Positions 61,555 to 64,000 of a stretch of DNA of 64,000 bases are shown one piece after another (position 1 is the stretch's first letter; every line of letters starts with the position of its first letter). The translations under genes were made by a program, and so were the position numbers. The notes below the pieces were generated by a model that saw only the letters and a list, made by a program, of their open reading frames with translations, did not search any database and was not told the DNA's origin. Source of the stretch: Nitrospira sp. GTDB taxonomy: Bacteria; Nitrospirota; Nitrospiria; Nitrospirales; Nitrospiraceae. The stretch spans positions 4,194,179-4,258,178 of the forward strand of contig CP126121.1 in NCBI GenBank assembly GCA_030123625.1, given 5' to 3'.

Positions 61555-61825
61555 GCCGTGCGAGTCTTCTTCCTTAACCGCGCGGTACGGTAATCGAATA
61601 ACGTCATGGCTCTGCCAGCACGAATGTCTTTTAATCCGTCCTCGACTTTCTTTCTCAGCTTGGAGCTGTAGGTCCATAGGGCATCTTCAGTGTCGTCTTC
61701 TGTGACAGGAACCGCCATGGCGGGTGGGTGTCCATGTGTCATCACCAGGGCGGTATTTCCGCGTTTGACGGTTCGAAGTATCTCGGAGGTTTGGTCTTCA
61801 GTTCACGCACACTGGAAAACTTCAC
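61551..61825 (-). pseudogene. Phd/YefM-type antitoxin with a one-base deletion
   Basis: GGAGG lies four bases before a GTG at 61825. The frame opens KFSSVRELKTK, and after a single missing base continues TSEILRTVKRGNTALVMTHGHPPAMAVP, a typical Phd antitoxin, to the TGA at 61551. The 275-base span is one short of a multiple of three, as expected for a one-base loss. The downstream toxin is also broken, so the module is dead. Confidence 0.7.
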
Positions 61826-61991
61826 CTGACCTCCTGTAGTTGCAACTGTAATCGCAATCTAGAGAAAGCTGTGGTGAAGTCAAGAAGGAGCCTAGGAGGT
61901 TGTCAGAGGCGAAACAAATGGGTCCGGAAGCTTTTCTCGCTGTACGCCATCGCTGACGATCTGGCAACTGCTTTGGACACAAGTGACAGGC

Positions 61992-62687
61992 CTATCGCCG
62001 CAGGAACCCAATCCAGCGCCACAAGTTCAGCAGACTGGCGAGGGAGGCGGCGACATACGTCAGCGCGGCTGCGGTGAGTATGCTGCGAGCGCCCGGCTCA
62101 TCCTCAGGCGAGAGATACTGGCCCTGCCGGAGTACGGGCAGGGCGCGCCTGAAGCTGGCGTCCCATTCGACCGGCAGCGTGACGAGGTGGATCAGCGTGG
62201 AGATTCCCATCGTCGCCATTCCGGCCATCATGACGACGACACTCGCAACCGGTGTTCGGGCTACGGCCGCCGCGACGGGAATTCCCATCATCAGGACCGC
62301 CCCGGCCTTCTCCGCGCCTTGTGCGAACCGAACGAGCTTTGTCCGTTCTGCAAGCGGCTGGTATCCTAGGTGGTCTTGAATGGCGTGCCCGACTTCGTGA
62401 GCGGCGATGGTAATCGCCGTGAGGGATTTTCCATCGAAAATAGCGGGTGTCAGGCGGACCGCTTTCATGACAGGATCGTAGTGGTCCCCCTTCTCGGTCG
62501 GTTCGACTGTGATGTGCTGCAGCTCGAACCGATTGAGCAGGTGCCGAGCCAATTCACCTCCCGTGCCCGGATAGTCGGCACGGAGCGCGCTATGCTTGGC
62601 AAACACCCGCCTGGTCCAAAGTTGAGGTCCGACGAGGATCAGGGCGACGACGATCAAGAGTAAGACAAGACGCACCATGTATCCCAC
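61992..62687 (-). CDS. Membrane zinc metallopeptidase (YugP-like)
   Basis: The 231-residue protein has one membrane helix at the start and more in the C-terminal half. The zinc site is AAHEVGHAIQ with His97, Glu98 and His101, and it is followed by the DHLGYQPL segment typical of the YugP/DUF Zn-peptidase_2 family. It probably cuts membrane or periplasmic proteins, but no substrate is known. It diverges from the flavoprotein gene at 62868. Confidence 0.88.
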   Translation of the reverse strand: MGYMVRLVLLLIVVALILVGPQLWTRRVFAKHSALRADYPGTGGELARHLLNRFELQHITVEPTEKGDHYDPVMKAVRLTPAIFDGKSLTAITIAAHEVGHAIQDHLGYQPLAERTKLVRFAQGAEKAGAVLMMGIPVAAAVARTPVASVVVMMAGMATMGISTLIHLVTLPVEWDASFRRALPVLRQGQYLSPEDEPGARSILTAAALTYVAASLASLLNLWRWIGFLRR

Positions 62688-62867
62688 TCTCCCCGCGCGT
62701 GGCCGGCGAAGCAGCCGGTCAAGGCGATGGCTCCTTCTCCAGACAGGCTAACACACTTGAAGACGAGAACCGAAACTCGGCTATCGATCTCCAATAGCCA
62801 CATTGCACCAGATGAGTTCTGAAGTAGAAAGTACCAGGACCTCCCTGAATGGCCATATGCGTGCCGC

Positions 62868-64000
62868 ATGAACACCACCTATGACGTCATCGTGGTCGGC
62901 AGTGGACCGGCAGGGGCTTGCGCAGCGTGGCGGTTGGCGAAGGCGGGAGTGCCCGTCGCCGTACTCGAGAAAGCCTCGTTGCCGCGGTACAAGACCTGTG
63001 GGGGAGGGATCGTCGGACGAGCCATGCAAACATTGCCCATGGAGGTGCGCCAGGTAGCCGAACAGGACTGTCATACCGCGCAGCTCAATCTTCTCGATGC
63101 CGGACTATCCTTCACGACGCATCGACAGACACCTATCGTTTCCATGACGATGCGGTCTCGATTTGATTTTGCCATTCTGTCAGCCGCTCAAACCGCCGGC
63201 GCTGCCGTTCACGAACGATGCGCTGTAGAAAACGTTTCATTCCATGGAGACGTTGTTACGCTCGCCACAAGCGCAGGCTCGATACGCGCCAAGTTCGTCG
63301 TGGCCGCCGATGGAGCATTCAGCACGGTCGCGCGAACGATGGGTCTGGCCGACGGACGTATCCTCATTCCGGCGCTCGAGTACGAGGCGACGATTCCCTC
63401 TTCCCGGTTGGACAGGTTTCACGGCACGGCACGATTTGATTTTGGCCTGCTCACCCATGGGTATGCGTGGACATTTCCGAAACGTCGGCATCTGTCGATC
63501 GGTGTCCTGTCGATGGCGCAGAGAGGAAACAACCTCAAACAGGCGATGGCGCGCTATCTCGACCTGCTCGGTTGTGGTTCCGTCACGCAAATTGAGCGGC
63601 ACGGCTTTGTCATTCCCATCCGACCCCGGCAAGGGCCGCTCATCGACAAGCGCATCCTGTTGGTTGGTGATGCCGCCGGCTTCGCCGATCCCGTCACCGG
63701 AGAAGGCATTTCGTTCGCCATTCGCAGCGGTCTGATGGCGGCACAAGCCTTGATTGATGGGCAACTTGACGAGGAGTCTGTACGAAGCGCCTACACCCGT
63801 TCAGTGGCTGAGACAATCCTTCCTGAACTGCAACGAGGAAGATTGTTGGCCCGGCTGCTGTACCACTTCCCTCGCACCAGATCCTGGGCGTTTTCCCAAC
63901 ATGGTCGGCGCCTCTCCGAAGCCGTGACGGACATAATGGCCGGGAAGAGACAGTATCGAGACCTGTCGTTTAAGCCTGGAACGCTGCTCCGGCTGCTATC
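62868..64000 (+). CDS. Geranylgeranyl-reductase-family FAD-dependent oxidoreductase, 3' end outside window
   Basis: The frame starts at 62868 and is open to the window edge (377 codons). It begins with the Rossmann motif VIVVGSGPAGACAAWRLA, then YKTCGGG, and later has LVGDAAGFADPVTGEGI, the second FAD motif of the family. Relatives reduce isoprenoid side chains of quinones or lipids, or act as other flavin monooxygenase-fold enzymes. The substrate is unclear. Few residues are likely to be missing at the C-terminus. Confidence 0.88.
   Translation, partial: MNTTYDVIVVGSGPAGACAAWRLAKAGVPVAVLEKASLPRYKTCGGGIVGRAMQTLPMEVRQVAEQDCHTAQLNLLDAGLSFTTHRQTPIVSMTMRSRFDFAILSAAQTAGAAVHERCAVENVSFHGDVVTLATSAGSIRAKFVVAADGAFSTVARTMGLADGRILIPALEYEATIPSSRLDRFHGTARFDFGLLTHGYAWTFPKRRHLSIGVLSMAQRGNNLKQAMARYLDLLGCGSVTQIERHGFVIPIRPRQGPLIDKRILLVGDAAGFADPVTGEGISFAIRSGLMAAQALIDGQLDEESVRSAYTRSVAETILPELQRGRLLARLLYHFPRTRSWAFSQHGRRLSEAVTDIMAGKRQYRDLSFKPGTLLRLL

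Noticed and set aside
1-64000. CRISPR array or prophage
   Set aside because: No regularly spaced repeats, cas genes, or phage structural genes were seen; the only phage-like trace is the integrase remnant.

Overview
The window looks like chromosome of a Nitrospira-type bacterium (phylum Nitrospirota). This is inferred from the gene mix, from lipoproteins of a style I associate with that group, and from a complete outer-membrane and lipid A toolkit. No 16S rRNA or nitrite oxidoreductase gene is present to confirm it. Most of the sequence is ordinary dense chromosome. Two stretches are accessory in character: 14.2-15.8 kb (integrase remnant, tRNA-Gly, IS5-type element) and 59.7-61.9 kb (toxin-antitoxin modules and decayed genes).

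Layout. 0-8.4 kb: a P-II-like protein (cut by the window edge), a cytochrome P450 with an MHS-type transporter, a DUF3943 envelope protein, an SLT-type lytic transglycosylase, a DUF2314 protein and an unlisted 27-residue membrane peptide. 8.6-11.7 kb: ndk, gcvH flanked by a repeated motif, a ComEA-like protein and tyrS. 12-14 kb: small secreted proteins and lipoproteins. 14.2-15.8 kb: the accessory patch. 16-17.6 kb: a lipoprotein, a small anchored protein and rpmB.

17.7-34.4 kb is a large cobalamin locus read from two cobalamin riboswitches. The first precedes btuFCD and a nitrilase-family gene. The second precedes btuB, cobB, cobO, a CWC protein, bluB, a PduO-type adenosyltransferase, cobU, cobT, cobS, cbiB, cobD, cbiZ and cobQ. 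Together these cover uptake across both membranes, a,c-amidation, adenosylation, lower-ligand synthesis, nucleotide-loop assembly and salvage by removal of a foreign loop. The genes for making the corrin ring are not here.

34.6-45.6 kb is a chemosensory cluster resembling the Pil-Chp type: receiver, CheW, double-HAMP receptor, multi-Hpt hybrid CheA, two more CheW-like proteins, a receiver with a long coiled coil, an Hpt-like protein without its histidine, and an HD-GYP-like protein with altered motif residues. No CheR or CheB is present. 46.5-51.7 kb (minus strand) is an envelope operon, lptF-lptG-fabF-acp-lpxD, in which the acyl carrier protein and LpxD both end in basic tails. 52-59.6 kb holds a cold-shock protein, a TPR protein, a 2-hydroxyacid dehydrogenase divergent from a fused glycolate/lactate-type oxidase, a MoaD/ThiS-like protein without the GG tail, and a DUF6279 lipoprotein. 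59.7-61.9 kb holds intact vapBC, a YjbQ pseudogene, a DUF433 gene and a frameshifted Phd/RelE pair. The window ends with a zinc metallopeptidase and a geranylgeranyl-reductase-like flavoprotein cut by the edge.
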